NCBI GenBank assembly: GCA_028688995.1
Contig: JAQTXB010000001.1
Location: 62,001-126,000, forward strand
DNA length: 64,000 nt
DNA from: Aliarcobacter sp.
Lineage (GTDB): Bacteria; Campylobacterota; Campylobacteria; Campylobacterales; Arcobacteraceae
Direction: 5' to 3'
Under the pieces are notes generated by a model. That model did no database searches and was not told the DNA's origin. It saw only the letters and a program-made list of their open reading frames with translations. This document shows, piece by piece, positions 38,873-48,302 of the stretch (position 1 is its first letter; every line of letters begins with the position of its first letter). A program made the translations under genes and the position numbers.

Positions 38873-40042
38873 ATGAAATTCCCTGCGCCTTTAAAATCTG
38901 ACTCTATAAAAATTATGCTTCTTGGAAGCGGTGAACTTGGTAAAGAAGTTATAATCGAAGCTCAAAGATTAGGAATAGAAACAATTGCTGTTGATAGTTA
39001 TAATAATGCACCAGCTCAACTTGTAGCTAATAAATCATATACAATCAATATGAAAAATAAAAATGAGATTCTTGATGTAATAAGAAGAGAAAAACCTACT
39101 TATATTTTACCTGAAGTTGAAGCTATAAATATTCAAGCACTTTTTGAAGCAGAAAAAGAAGGATTTCATGTAATTCCAAATGCTGATGCTGTTAATAAAA
39201 CTATGAATAGAAAAAATATTAGAGAGTTTGCAGCAGTTGATTTAAAACTTCCAACAAGTAAATTTGAGTTTGTTACAACTTTCGAAGCTTTACAAAAAGC
39301 TGCTTCAAATATTGGTTTCCCTTGTGTTATTAAACCTGTTATGAGTTCTTCAGGACATGGACAAAGTATTGCAAGAAGTGAAACTGATTTAGAGAAATCT
39401 TGGGAATTAGCTAAAGAAGCAAGAGGAGATGCTAGTGAATTAATAGTTGAAGAGTTTATTAGATTTGACTATGAAATTACGATGTTAACTATTAGAAATG
39501 GGAAAGACACAGTATTTTGTGAACCAATAGGACATATTCAACAAGATGGTGATTATATTTTCTCATGGCAACCTATGAATATGAGTGAAGTAGCAATTGC
39601 AAAATCTCAAGAAATTGCTAAAAAAATCACTGATGGTTTAGGTGGACGAGGAATTTTTGGAGTTGAGCTATTTGTAAAAGGTGATGATGTTTATTTCTCA
39701 GAAGTAAGTCCAAGACCACACGATACGGGAATGGTTACTATGATTACTCAAAGTGCTAGTGAATTTGCACTACATGTAAGAGCTGTTTTAGGTCTTCCAA
39801 TTGATTATGTAACTTATGGAGCAGGTGCAAGTGCTGCTTATAAAGCAAGTGGTGATAGTTTTAATCCTCAAATTGATATATATGATTCTTCATTTACAAA
39901 AGATTCAATTATTAGAGTATTTGGAAAACCTCAAAGTCATGTTGGAAGAAGAATGGCTGTTGCTTTAACTTTTGATAAAAATTCAAGTGATATTGCTTTA
40001 CAAAAAGCAAAAGAAATTATTGGGAATTTTAAAGATAATTAG
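38873..40042 (+). CDS. purT: Formate-dependent GAR transformylase
   Basis: PurT adds formate directly to glycinamide ribonucleotide using ATP, bypassing the folate-dependent PurN. The 389-residue ATP-grasp enzyme shows [20 protein letters not shown], the [12 protein letters not shown] grasp loop, [24 protein letters not shown], and the late GRRMAVAL. It is last in the speE-like, coaE, dapF, purT run and ends at a hairpin shared with the convergent pilus-like operon. Confidence 0.95.
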   Translation: MKFPAPLKSDSIKIMLLGSGELGKEVIIEAQRLGIETIAVDSYNNAPAQLVANKSYTINMKNKNEILDVIRREKPTYILPEVEAINIQALFEAEKEGFHVIPNADAVNKTMNRKNIREFAAVDLKLPTSKFEFVTTFEALQKAASNIGFPCVIKPVMSSSGHGQSIARSETDLEKSWELAKEARGDASELIVEEFIRFDYEITMLTIRNGKDTVFCEPIGHIQQDGDYIFSWQPMNMSEVAIAKSQEIAKKITDGLGGRGIFGVELFVKGDDVYFSEVSPRPHDTGMVTMITQSASEFALHVRAVLGLPIDYVTYGAGASAAYKASGDSFNPQIDIYDSSFTKDSIIRVFGKPQSHVGRRMAVALTFDKNSSDIALQKAKEIIGNFKDN

Positions 40043-40049
40043 AAAATAT

Positions 40050-40090
40050 AAAACTCAAGTAAAATAACATTTTTACTTGGGTTATATTTT
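40050..40090. terminator. Bidirectional terminator purT / pilus-like operon
   Basis: CAAGTAAAA (40056-40064) pairs with TTTTACTTG (40071-40079) around a 6-base loop. A-rich and T-rich flanks serve both strands. It marks the end of the long minus-strand operon. Confidence 0.6.
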
Positions 40091-41149
40091 TATGTTTAAA
40101 GAGTACTGCATTCCTTCATTTTCTATATTAGTAACTTCAAACTTTGCATTTAGCATGTTTGCTAAATTTTTTGCTTCAAGAATAACTTTATTATCATCAT
40201 CTGCAACAAATAAGCTATTAATATTCTTAATTTCAAACCCATTATTTCGTACAATTAGTTGAATATTTGATTTTGATATTGAAACTGTTACATCTATTTG
40301 TTTTTGAATTTTTCCTTTTTTTAGCTCTTTTTTTATTAAATCTATACAAGACTGCTCAATAAAACAAGATAAAATATTTTCTAAATAAGCATTATTTAAA
40401 TAGATTGGTTTAACTAAAGCTGTATCTACAGTATAATCTATAAAAATTTTATATCTTACATTTGCATAAGTAAAGTTATCTGTTCTTCTTTTATGTAATT
40501 CTAAAAGGTAATTCAAATTATTTAGATTTGAGATTTTTTCAATGGGATGATTTAAATTATCTATTTCATACTCGAATTTCTTTAATTCCTCATACTGTAA
40601 AGCATAAGAATCTATTGTTTCAAAAATAATTGTACTATTAATTAAATCTTCAACACCCATTTTATTAATATTTTTATCAAATATATCTGTATTAAACATC
40701 TCAAGAAAATATTTAAGATTATAAAGTCTATTTTTTAAAATTAGAAGATTCTTTGTATCATTTAAATACTTATCTTTTAAATCTTTTGATAAATTAGTAT
40801 GCTTTAGATTTACTTCTAATAGTTGTAAGAAATTTTGATCATCAAAAATTAGATTTGTTACTTCAAACTTTTGCTCTTGAGAGCATAAAACCAAGACTTC
40901 TTTTAATTTATCTTTTACTATGGCTAAAGATTCATCCAAACATAGATTTATTGCTAATATTGATGGTTGAATATCTTCGTGTGTTTCATTAAAAACTTGC
41001 CGATTTAATCTTGTTTTCCCACCATTTTCACTTGAAAAGATCTCTGCAATATTAAAAAATCTATTGTATTTTGGTATTAATATCTTTAATTCATTTGATA
41101 TTTTCTGTAAATCAAATAAAACAGCCGATATATTTTCATTATTATTCAA
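40082..41149 (-). CDS. Degenerate HATPase-like protein at the end of the pilus-like operon
   Basis: This 355-residue cytoplasmic protein has a long helical N-terminal region and a C-terminal part that resembles a GHKL ATP-binding domain. Its NNAYLENILSCFIEQ corresponds to the N-box helix of a histidine kinase, and VRNNGFEI (Arg301-Gly304 region) to the G1 box, but the key Asn and Asp residues are missing and there is no clear H box. It is probably a non-catalytic relative used for protein contacts. Its ATG lies nine bases after the PilP-like gene stop, so it is the last gene of the operon. A regulatory role is only inference. Confidence 0.55.
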   Translation of the reverse strand: MNNNENISAVLFDLQKISNELKILIPKYNRFFNIAEIFSSENGGKTRLNRQVFNETHEDIQPSILAINLCLDESLAIVKDKLKEVLVLCSQEQKFEVTNLIFDDQNFLQLLEVNLKHTNLSKDLKDKYLNDTKNLLILKNRLYNLKYFLEMFNTDIFDKNINKMGVEDLINSTIIFETIDSYALQYEELKKFEYEIDNLNHPIEKISNLNNLNYLLELHKRRTDNFTYANVRYKIFIDYTVDTALVKPIYLNNAYLENILSCFIEQSCIDLIKKELKKGKIQKQIDVTVSISKSNIQLIVRNNGFEIKNINSLFVADDDNKVILEAKNLANMLNAKFEVTNIENEGMQYSLNIKI

Positions 41150-41158
41150 TTTTATGTC

Positions 41159-42187
41159 CTACATACAATTTTTATCAGAACTTACACTATCATCAATAAT
41201 TTGCACCCAATTGTTTTGCGTTGATACTTTCATCACATCACCTGATATTTTTTTATAAATGGTATCAATTTGAACCCAATCTTCAGCTTTTTGTTTTACG
41301 CTAAACTTATCATCTATTTTTAATACTCTAAGTATTTTTCCATTTAAATTACTATTATCTCTAACATTTAGATTTTGTTTTTTTACTGTATATAAACAGT
41401 TAGAGTTTGATTCATTAGCCTTTGCAATTTCTTTAGTTGGAACTTGCTCAAAAGCTTTTTTTATAGGATACTCTTCTTTTATTAAAGCTTTTACTTCTTC
41501 TTTTTTGATAGTTTTAGGTGTATCTTTTTTCTCTTCGGGTTTTTGTGTTTTAATTAAATCACTTACAGAAATTCCATAATTACTTAGATAAATTGTATAA
41601 CCATGCTCATCATCAAGTTTTTTATATAACTCTATACTTTTTGTTCTTGTATTTATACTTACTATTTTATGCTCAAGAATTGAATCACCCTCAATATATC
41701 GACCCTCTATATTAGCACTTAATTCAGCTCCATCTTTCTTTGTTTTAGCAGTTTTTGTAGTCTCATCTTCAAGTTTTAACACAACATAATCTTTTCCATT
41801 AAAAGAGTACATACTTTTAATTTTTAAATCTTTTAACTTTTTTGTTCTAGTGAAATCTGTTGTAAGTTTTGCCATATCATTTTGGTGTGTAAATACATAT
41901 TTTTCATAATCTTCTTGGGAAAGTTTTGGCTCTTCTTTTATTAATGCTTTATTCTGATTATTTACAATTCCTGCTGTTTGGTTAAGATCTTTTTTATTTT
42001 TTATTGCACTTACTTGTTCTTCTAAATAATCCTTTTCAAGGCCAGTAATTGCATTAAAAAACTCTTTTGATTGTTTATCTAAAACATCTAATTTATCAGC
42101 ATTTTGCATCTGATTTGAAATTGATTCTTCTGCTTGTAAATTAAGTGCTACAAAAAATAGAAATGTAAGTATCTTTATTTTTTTCAT
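41159..42187 (-). CDS. PilP/GspC-like periplasmic protein with SH3b tail
   Basis: This 342-residue exported protein has a signal peptide cleaved near residue 19 (LQA before EESI). The region to about 100 is helical and polar. A central beta-rich stretch (about 120-215) includes SMYSFNGKDYVVL, GRYIEGDSILEHKIVSI and IELYKK, which resembles the GspC/PilP domain that links the inner-membrane platform to the secretin. A Lys/Glu linker follows, then a C-terminal bacterial SH3 domain (LYTVKKQNLNVRDNSNLNGKI) that could bind peptidoglycan. It lies between the RCC1 protein and the HATPase-like gene. The PilP/GspC assignment rests on pattern and context. Confidence 0.55.
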   Translation of the reverse strand: MKKIKILTFLFFVALNLQAEESISNQMQNADKLDVLDKQSKEFFNAITGLEKDYLEEQVSAIKNKKDLNQTAGIVNNQNKALIKEEPKLSQEDYEKYVFTHQNDMAKLTTDFTRTKKLKDLKIKSMYSFNGKDYVVLKLEDETTKTAKTKKDGAELSANIEGRYIEGDSILEHKIVSINTRTKSIELYKKLDDEHGYTIYLSNYGISVSDLIKTQKPEEKKDTPKTIKKEEVKALIKEEYPIKKAFEQVPTKEIAKANESNSNCLYTVKKQNLNVRDNSNLNGKILRVLKIDDKFSVKQKAEDWVQIDTIYKKISGDVMKVSTQNNWVQIIDDSVSSDKNCM

Positions 42188-42205
42188 TTTTTCCCTTTTA
42201 ACTTT

Positions 42206-44350
42206 TTATTTAAATATAAATTCATAATTAAATCCACCAATATATGTAGGATATTTTATATAAAACTTACTATTATTTAACCATGTACCTGATGTCATTG
42301 TTGTAATAGACCCAGATTTTTTTTCCACTAAAAGAAAATCTTTGTTTTCATCATGTAAATTTGCGTTAAAAAGTGGTAATATCCACCCCGTTCCTGAAGG
42401 ATTAACCATATTCCCCCAACAATACATTTGGTCATTTACATCTATTCCACACATTGCATTATCATCTGATATAACTCTTATATCTTTCCACTTTATTTGT
42501 GAAATTGCATTCTCAAAAAGGGCATCATAGATTGAAGATATTTTATAATTACCTTTTAATTGATTATTACTATTTACCCAAACTATCCCATCACTACTAT
42601 CAGTAATATCTTTTGAAAAATCTACTGATAATATTCTTGCATCATTTGTTTCATCATAAGTAGCAGCATACTTATTTTCTTTTATAATTGATTCAACACT
42701 TGTTATTACTCCACTTGTTGAAATTCTATAAAAGTTTCCACTATTATCAACTGCCTTAAAATATTTTCTTCCTCCAACAATAGAACTAAAGTTTACTGTT
42801 GAATCTATTTTTATTGGGTTACAATAAGAATTTACTGAAGTTTCAGAACAATCTCCCCCGTTTGATAATCCCCATATATAAAGATTTCCCACAGTATTTA
42901 AACCTAAAATCTTTCTAAATGAAGAAGATTCAGTATAAGTAATATCTTTAAATCTAATTTCACTGCTTTTGGTTGGTACAAAAATATTTGTTTCTGTTTT
43001 ATTTCCTGTTCCAGCCCAACCACTTAAATTATCTTTACCCCAGAAATAAAGAATATATCCATCAACTGTATCAGTATCAACTCTACTAAGAACTAAATAA
43101 GTATTATCAATAGCTATTATTGTTTTTGCTTTATTTGTAATGCCGTTAAAGAATGTACTTCTATATAAATATTCCATATTATTTTTAGTACCTTTTAAAT
43201 AATTACTAAATTCAATATAATTATTTTCTAATACATCTTCTCCACCACAATATAGTTCTCCTTTAATAGTTATTCCACAAGTACTATGTGTATCTTCTGA
43301 AAAGAAATCTATAAAATTTGCTCTAAGAGGAGATGAATGGAAATGCTTATTATTAAAATTATTAGTATATGGAACTTCTTTACTATCATCATATACTATT
43401 GCTTTTGCATTAATCATTGTATTAACTATTAGATTGCCTGTGCCACTATTTCCTGTTGTATCTGTGTATGAATTATTTCCAATAGAAACTGTTTTATTTG
43501 TATTATTCCCCCATGTAAATATATCTCCATTAATAATTAATCCTCCACCTGAATTAGAAAATCTCATTAATGTTTTACCAACACTTTTAGTTGGATTCAA
43601 ATCAACTAGATTCTTTTCTGTATTTAAATACTGTTCTACAGAATTATTATTACCTTCTCGCAATATTTTCTGTCCAGCATACATAAAATTTTTACTTTTG
43701 ATTAACTCTAAAAAAATAGATGAAATAGTGCCGTTATCATTTAAAACACTGACATTTTTATCTACTATTAAATCATTTCCTAAAGAAAATTTATAATTAC
43801 CTTTTTCATACCAGTGTAATACAGCCTTATCATCTAAATAATACCCTGTAAATTCTCCTAAATTATTTTTATCAGTTGTTATATCATCCTCAAATTCCAT
43901 TTTATATTTTTCATCAGAAGATAATAATATTTCTACTTCATCATAATCATCATTATTATTTTTATTAAATTTTAATGGTGCTTTTGTATATGTTCTATAT
44001 TTATTTGAATAATAATAATCATATAAATTTGATTTTAGAACTCTATCACTAGAGGTAAAAGAACTTATTTTATGATTTGTCAAAATTTGAGTTTCTCTAC
44101 CAAAAGGATCAATTAGATTAAATCCCCTTGGTAAATAATTTAAATCTCTTAGGTTTGATACTGTAATTAAATTATTTGTTACTTTATTTGTTCCTTTTTC
44201 AGAAATATATTTTTTATAAGCAACTGCAATTTCTTCTTCTTTTTCTACAAGTTTTTTTACTTTTGCTAAAGTTAAAGAGTTAATATACTCATCATTAGCA
44301 AAAATATTTAAAGCTAAAGAGATTAAAATTAGCAACCTTAATAGAAACAT
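42206..44350 (-). CDS. Secreted RCC1-repeat protein, 714 residues
   Basis: This protein has a signal peptide (cleavage near residue 18, IFA before NDEY) and an N-terminal helical module (VKKLVEKEEEIAVAYKKYI) shared with three other proteins of the operon. The remainder has RCC1-type repeat phrases: GDIFTWGNN, GELYCGGED, YFWGKDN, GNLYIWGL and QMYCWGN. These suggest a beta-propeller. The last residues, KYPTYIGGFNYEFIFK, nearly repeat the end of the 1130-residue protein at 49991-53383. No membrane anchor follows the signal peptide. It is a good candidate for a surface or pilus-tip protein exported by the adjacent machine; that is inference. Confidence 0.7.
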   Translation of the reverse strand: MFLLRLLILISLALNIFANDEYINSLTLAKVKKLVEKEEEIAVAYKKYISEKGTNKVTNNLITVSNLRDLNYLPRGFNLIDPFGRETQILTNHKISSFTSSDRVLKSNLYDYYYSNKYRTYTKAPLKFNKNNNDDYDEVEILLSSDEKYKMEFEDDITTDKNNLGEFTGYYLDDKAVLHWYEKGNYKFSLGNDLIVDKNVSVLNDNGTISSIFLELIKSKNFMYAGQKILREGNNNSVEQYLNTEKNLVDLNPTKSVGKTLMRFSNSGGGLIINGDIFTWGNNTNKTVSIGNNSYTDTTGNSGTGNLIVNTMINAKAIVYDDSKEVPYTNNFNNKHFHSSPLRANFIDFFSEDTHSTCGITIKGELYCGGEDVLENNYIEFSNYLKGTKNNMEYLYRSTFFNGITNKAKTIIAIDNTYLVLSRVDTDTVDGYILYFWGKDNLSGWAGTGNKTETNIFVPTKSSEIRFKDITYTESSSFRKILGLNTVGNLYIWGLSNGGDCSETSVNSYCNPIKIDSTVNFSSIVGGRKYFKAVDNSGNFYRISTSGVITSVESIIKENKYAATYDETNDARILSVDFSKDITDSSDGIVWVNSNNQLKGNYKISSIYDALFENAISQIKWKDIRVISDDNAMCGIDVNDQMYCWGNMVNPSGTGWILPLFNANLHDENKDFLLVEKKSGSITTMTSGTWLNNSKFYIKYPTYIGGFNYEFIFK

Positions 44351-44841
44351 TATTTTATTTCCCTAGCCTTTGATACATAATCTACAAAATAAATGCTCTC
44401 ATTCTTTTCACTTTTTTTGATATTCCCAATATATGATAAAATTCCTTCTGCTGCTTGTAAGCCTTTTTCACTTTGGGCACTAACTTGAGTAACAATCAAA
44501 TATCTATCAAGACACATTTTTTTTGAATCTAAATATTTTATTTCATAATCTAAAACTGACATTCTTTCGAATATATCTTTTACCTTTGTTTCAAGTTCTT
44601 CTTTAGATATATATTGTTTTTCAACTGCTTCTATTTTATTTTTAGAGGCTTCAACTTTACTTTTTAAATTGTTAGTTTCGACTCTTTTTTCTTGTAAAAC
44701 AATTTCTAATTGCTCTTTTTCAATTGCTATTTTGTAATAAATAATAGTTTTATATGCTAAAAATAATATTGTATATCCAACAAGTATTGTTAATCCAATT
44801 TTACTAATGTATGAAACGGTTTTATTTGCAATACTAATCAT
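44350..44841 (-). CDS. PilO/GspM-like inner-membrane protein
   Basis: This 163-residue protein has a short cytoplasmic N-terminus, one membrane helix (about residues 14-33), a coiled coil (about 38-90) and a small C-terminal globular part. This is the shape of PilO and GspM, which pair with PilN/GspL in the assembly platform. It overlaps the preceding PilN/GspL-like gene by four bases and shares one base with the RCC1 gene after it, so it belongs to the core operon. Sequence signatures of the family are weak, and the call depends on order and topology. Confidence 0.55.
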   Translation of the reverse strand: MISIANKTVSYISKIGLTILVGYTILFLAYKTIIYYKIAIEKEQLEIVLQEKRVETNNLKSKVEASKNKIEAVEKQYISKEELETKVKDIFERMSVLDYEIKYLDSKKMCLDRYLIVTQVSAQSEKGLQAAEGILSYIGNIKKSEKNESIYFVDYVSKAREIK

Positions 44842-45593
44842 TTTGAAACCTCTTTATTAGTGCTAATACAATCAGTTAACTCTTTATATTTTTTTTCACT
44901 ATTATCAAGTAAGGTTTGCTGTCTTTTGGCTAATTGGGTCTCAATTTTTATCTCTTGATTTACATTATCTAAAGATTGTTGTTCAAATAATTTTGCAGTA
45001 GCAAAGTCTAAACCAAAAAATATTGTCCATAAAATGAATCCTATTAAAAATATTGAATAAAACATTTTTGTTGTGTGAGATTTAAAAGTATCTAATTCAT
45101 TAAGTGGTTTTACTAAATCATTAATTTCCCCCAATGATTTAGCAACTACTTCATTTTTCTCATTTTTTGTATTTTGTTTTAGAATATTTTCAATAGCACT
45201 TTTGTATTTTGAATTTATTACATAATAGATATTTTCTATAGCTCCACCACTTGAAAGCATTGCAATATGTTTTGTTATTAAAATCGATTTAATCATATCA
45301 TCTGTAATAAAATTCTGATTAATTTTTGCAGAATATACTGTTTTATGATTAAATAAAATTACATACTCATTTTCAGCTATATGTATCAAAAACTGATTTT
45401 TTTCTAAATACTTTTTTGATAAAAGATTTAAAGAAAAAACCTCTTCTGTTGTTTCATATCTTGAAAGAAAAACACTATACTTCTTAAAAGAGTTGTATGT
45501 GAACATATTTTGAGAAGAGGCAAACTCGTCATTTAAATAAAATGTTTCATTTTGCTCTTTTGTTGCAAAATCTGTTATTACTAATCGTACCAT
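44838..45593 (-). CDS. PilN/GspL-like inner-membrane protein
   Basis: This 251-residue protein has a cytoplasmic N-terminal domain of about 170 residues, a single membrane helix at about 177-197 (MFYSIFLIGFILWTIFFGL) and a short periplasmic coiled coil. GspL and PilM-PilN fusions have this layout: a cytoplasmic actin-like part that contacts the ATPase, then a bitopic part that pairs with GspM/PilO. The cytoplasmic domain is smaller than that of GspL, and I see no ATP-binding motif. It overlaps the ATPase gene by 13 bases. Confidence 0.55.
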   Translation of the reverse strand: MVRLVITDFATKEQNETFYLNDEFASSQNMFTYNSFKKYSVFLSRYETTEEVFSLNLLSKKYLEKNQFLIHIAENEYVILFNHKTVYSAKINQNFITDDMIKSILITKHIAMLSSGGAIENIYYVINSKYKSAIENILKQNTKNEKNEVVAKSLGEINDLVKPLNELDTFKSHTTKMFYSIFLIGFILWTIFFGLDFATAKLFEQQSLDNVNQEIKIETQLAKRQQTLLDNSEKKYKELTDCISTNKEVSK

Positions 45594-47272
45594 ACTTCCT
45601 CCCCTCTAATAATCGCCATAGCATCTTCTTTAGTGATTAAACCTTCATGATATTGAGCCATACAAGCCTTTTCAACAGTCATGTATTCCGCAGGATTTTC
45701 AAAATCTCCACCATGCCCTATTTTAAACCTTACAACCTCAGCAATCGGAACCCTATCTTTGAATCCAGTATTATTACACTCATCACAACCAACCTTTTTA
45801 AATCCACCCTCACCATCTTCTTCTTTACAGAATTTACATAATTTTCTAACTAATCTTTGAGATACAATCCCTCTTAAGTTATCGATTATATCCCCTTCAT
45901 TAATTCCAAGTGAACTTGTCATCCTTGAAACAGTAGCAGGTGCAGAGTTGGTATGCATTGTAGAGAAAACTAACTGACCTAAGTTAGATGCATTTACAAG
46001 TTGTGCTGCCGTTTGTGGTTCCCTTGTTTCCCCAATTAGGATGATATTTGAATCTTGTCTTAAAATATCAACAACTGCTTCTGGGTAACCATATTTAAAC
46101 TCTTCACTTGCACTTGCAAATTCAGATAAATCGATTTGGAAGAACGATTCATCAACATACTCAACTGGGTCTTCAATGGTAATAACATACTGTTGTTGTT
46201 TTGCCAATTGTTGTAAAAGAGCATACATCAAGTGTGTTTTTCCAGAACCTACTTGCCCTGTAATTAATATCATTCCATTTGCATATTTTGTTAAATTTGA
46301 CAAAATATCAACTGTTTCCTGCGGATAATTTAATCCTCTTAAATTATGAGAAACAACTCCTCGTCCACCAATCATCCTCATAACTAATGAGAAGTTTAAT
46401 TTTGAATTTATAAGCCCAAGTCTGAATTTAATACTTTTTTTACCATATTCATAATTTATAACCCCATTGATAGATTCGTAATCTGAATCCTCTTGGTCAG
46501 CCATAGTTACAAGTCTTCTTTTTAAAGTTTTTGCAATTGTAATTGGCATTGTTCCCATATCAACTTTAATACCATCAATTCTAAACCATAAGGTTGCATA
46601 TCTACTTGTTTTTTGAATATGTATATCTGATGCCCCAAGAAGGATAGCTTGTCCCATCATTTTGTCAAAATATTTATTTATCTCTTCATCATTTTCAGTG
46701 TCACTATTTGAATTAAAAATAATCTCTCTATCTTCTCCAAAAACAGAAGATAAAACACCCTCTCCTAAAACAACTATTTTTGTAAAATAGAATTTACTTA
46801 AAACATCAAAATCTAAGTTTACAACATCCCTAATACCTAAAACTTTATTTTTGATTTTTTTATCTTCCAAAGTTATGATATACATTGTTGTACATAACTC
46901 TAATTTTTTCTCATCTAATTGAAATGAAGTATCTTGGTAATATTTTGACAATTCACTATAACTTGCATAATATTCATACCCAAGTGTTCGAACAAACTCA
47001 GCATATTTCTCTTCATTGGCAATTAAATCTCCATATCCACCTTTTAATTGGAATTTGTCTTTAATCATATCTTCGATTAATATACCCAACTGAGTATCAA
47101 TATCTTCACTTTTACCTAAAAACTCAAGGAATTTATTTTTTTGTTTCTCAAAAATAGCCATATAATCTATTTTCTTTAATTCAACTCTTTTCTTTTTATT
47201 CTCTTTTTTTCCTTTTTTTAAAAAAGAGAATTTTGGAACATTTTGAAAGGTTGTAAGAATTTTTTTAATCAT
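45581..47272 (-). CDS. GspE/PilB-type assembly ATPase
   Basis: This 563-residue hexameric motor ATPase of the type II secretion/type IV pilus superfamily has Walker A GQVGSGKTH with Lys345, the Asp box VITIEDPVEY, Walker B LIGETREPQTA, the His box STMHTNSAPATVSRM, and the metal-binding tetracysteine (CKFC, then CDEC about 17 residues later) that marks extension ATPases rather than PilT. The N-terminal 180 residues are diverged, and I see no MshEN c-di-GMP motif. It is followed by GspL/M-like genes and preceded by a GspF-like gene. It would drive assembly of the pilin-like proteins of this operon. Confidence 0.9.
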   Translation of the reverse strand: MIKKILTTFQNVPKFSFLKKGKKENKKKRVELKKIDYMAIFEKQKNKFLEFLGKSEDIDTQLGILIEDMIKDKFQLKGGYGDLIANEEKYAEFVRTLGYEYYASYSELSKYYQDTSFQLDEKKLELCTTMYIITLEDKKIKNKVLGIRDVVNLDFDVLSKFYFTKIVVLGEGVLSSVFGEDREIIFNSNSDTENDEEINKYFDKMMGQAILLGASDIHIQKTSRYATLWFRIDGIKVDMGTMPITIAKTLKRRLVTMADQEDSDYESINGVINYEYGKKSIKFRLGLINSKLNFSLVMRMIGGRGVVSHNLRGLNYPQETVDILSNLTKYANGMILITGQVGSGKTHLMYALLQQLAKQQQYVITIEDPVEYVDESFFQIDLSEFASASEEFKYGYPEAVVDILRQDSNIILIGETREPQTAAQLVNASNLGQLVFSTMHTNSAPATVSRMTSSLGINEGDIIDNLRGIVSQRLVRKLCKFCKEEDGEGGFKKVGCDECNNTGFKDRVPIAEVVRFKIGHGGDFENPAEYMTVEKACMAQYHEGLITKEDAMAIIRGEEVWYD

Positions 47273-47283
47273 ATTTTATCTTC

Positions 47284-48300
47284 TTACTTATATAAAGTTT
47301 TAAAGGTAAATGTACTAATTACTAAATTAATAATATCAGAACCAATAATAACTGTAACAACCATTGCAATCATCCAGAACATAAATTTCCACTGTAAAAC
47401 CATATAATTAATATTTTTTTCATACATAGTATCACAAGTTTGATATAAGGCTTTTGTAACTTCTGAGAAACTTGTTTTACTAAGTTCTGATAGTTTAATA
47501 TCAGCTGTTATAATTGTAGGAAAGTTATATTTCTCAAAAACAATAAATAACTTCTTATTTCTATTTATAATATCTGCTAACTCAGCAAAAAATGGTCTTA
47601 GCCCTTGTTTAAAATAATCTTTTGATAAGATTAATGATGTTTTATGAAATGAAATACCAGCACTTAACATACCATTTAAAATTCTAAACATAAATCTTCC
47701 ATCTGAAAAAGCTTGTGTTTTAAAAACTTTATAAAGCCATGCTGGTTTATATTTTTCACAATATACATATCCAAAAAAAAGAAACGCTGTCACCAGTATA
47801 GATAAACCTAATCCACTATATGCAAAGTTATAAGTAAAATATTTTGGTATTCCTAAAAACTGTTCCACATCTGGATTCATTTTTTTCAATTGAATTAAAT
47901 CCTTTTGTAACATATCAAGATATAAAATGAGTCCATAAAAAGTAGATATTACGATACCTAGAGGTACAAATATTGGATTTATCATTTTTAATAATAGATT
48001 TGAGTTTGCTTTTTTAAATGATAATACAAGTTTTAATCCATCAATTGTACTTGTACTATTTACAACCAAACTAAATTGAAAATTATTTAGAAATTTATGT
48101 TTATGTAAAATTGCTTCAAGTTTATGTTTTCCCATTTCCATATCTTTTATCGCAGCAACTAATCTTTTTTTAAAATTTGTTTCCCTTGTAATTTGTTCAC
48201 TATATAATAATAGAGCTCTTCTTGTATTAGAACCATTTTCTAATTTTGTAACAAGATAATCCAATAAAAACTGCTCATATGGATCAGCGAACATACTCAT
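47284..48300 (-). CDS. GspF/PilC-type platform protein
   Basis: This 338-residue polytopic inner-membrane protein of the T2SS-F family has two cytoplasmic helical bundles separated by membrane helices at about 100-120, 155-177 and near the C-terminus (about 302-325). MFRILNGMLSAGISFHKTSLIL corresponds to the conserved Gly-rich LA-LL-aGl-l--aL motif of the second bundle. It forms the rotor-like base that the ATPase turns. It lies between the ATPase and secretin genes with gaps of 11 and 2 bases. Confidence 0.85.
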   Translation of the reverse strand: MSMFADPYEQFLLDYLVTKLENGSNTRRALLLYSEQITRETNFKKRLVAAIKDMEMGKHKLEAILHKHKFLNNFQFSLVVNSTSTIDGLKLVLSFKKANSNLLLKMINPIFVPLGIVISTFYGLILYLDMLQKDLIQLKKMNPDVEQFLGIPKYFTYNFAYSGLGLSILVTAFLFFGYVYCEKYKPAWLYKVFKTQAFSDGRFMFRILNGMLSAGISFHKTSLILSKDYFKQGLRPFFAELADIINRNKKLFIVFEKYNFPTIITADIKLSELSKTSFSEVTKALYQTCDTMYEKNINYMVLQWKFMFWMIAMVVTVIIGSDIINLVISTFTFKTLYK

Positions 48301-48302
48301 AA

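Noticed and set aside
43434-43796. A 120-codon plus-strand frame inside the RCC1 gene
   Set aside because: The coding frame on the minus strand is continuous with signal peptide and repeats; this frame has no start signal.
45581-47272. c-di-GMP-binding MshEN domain in the GspE-like ATPase
   Set aside because: The N-terminal region lacks the paired RLGxxL...G motifs; only a short LGIL fragment is present.
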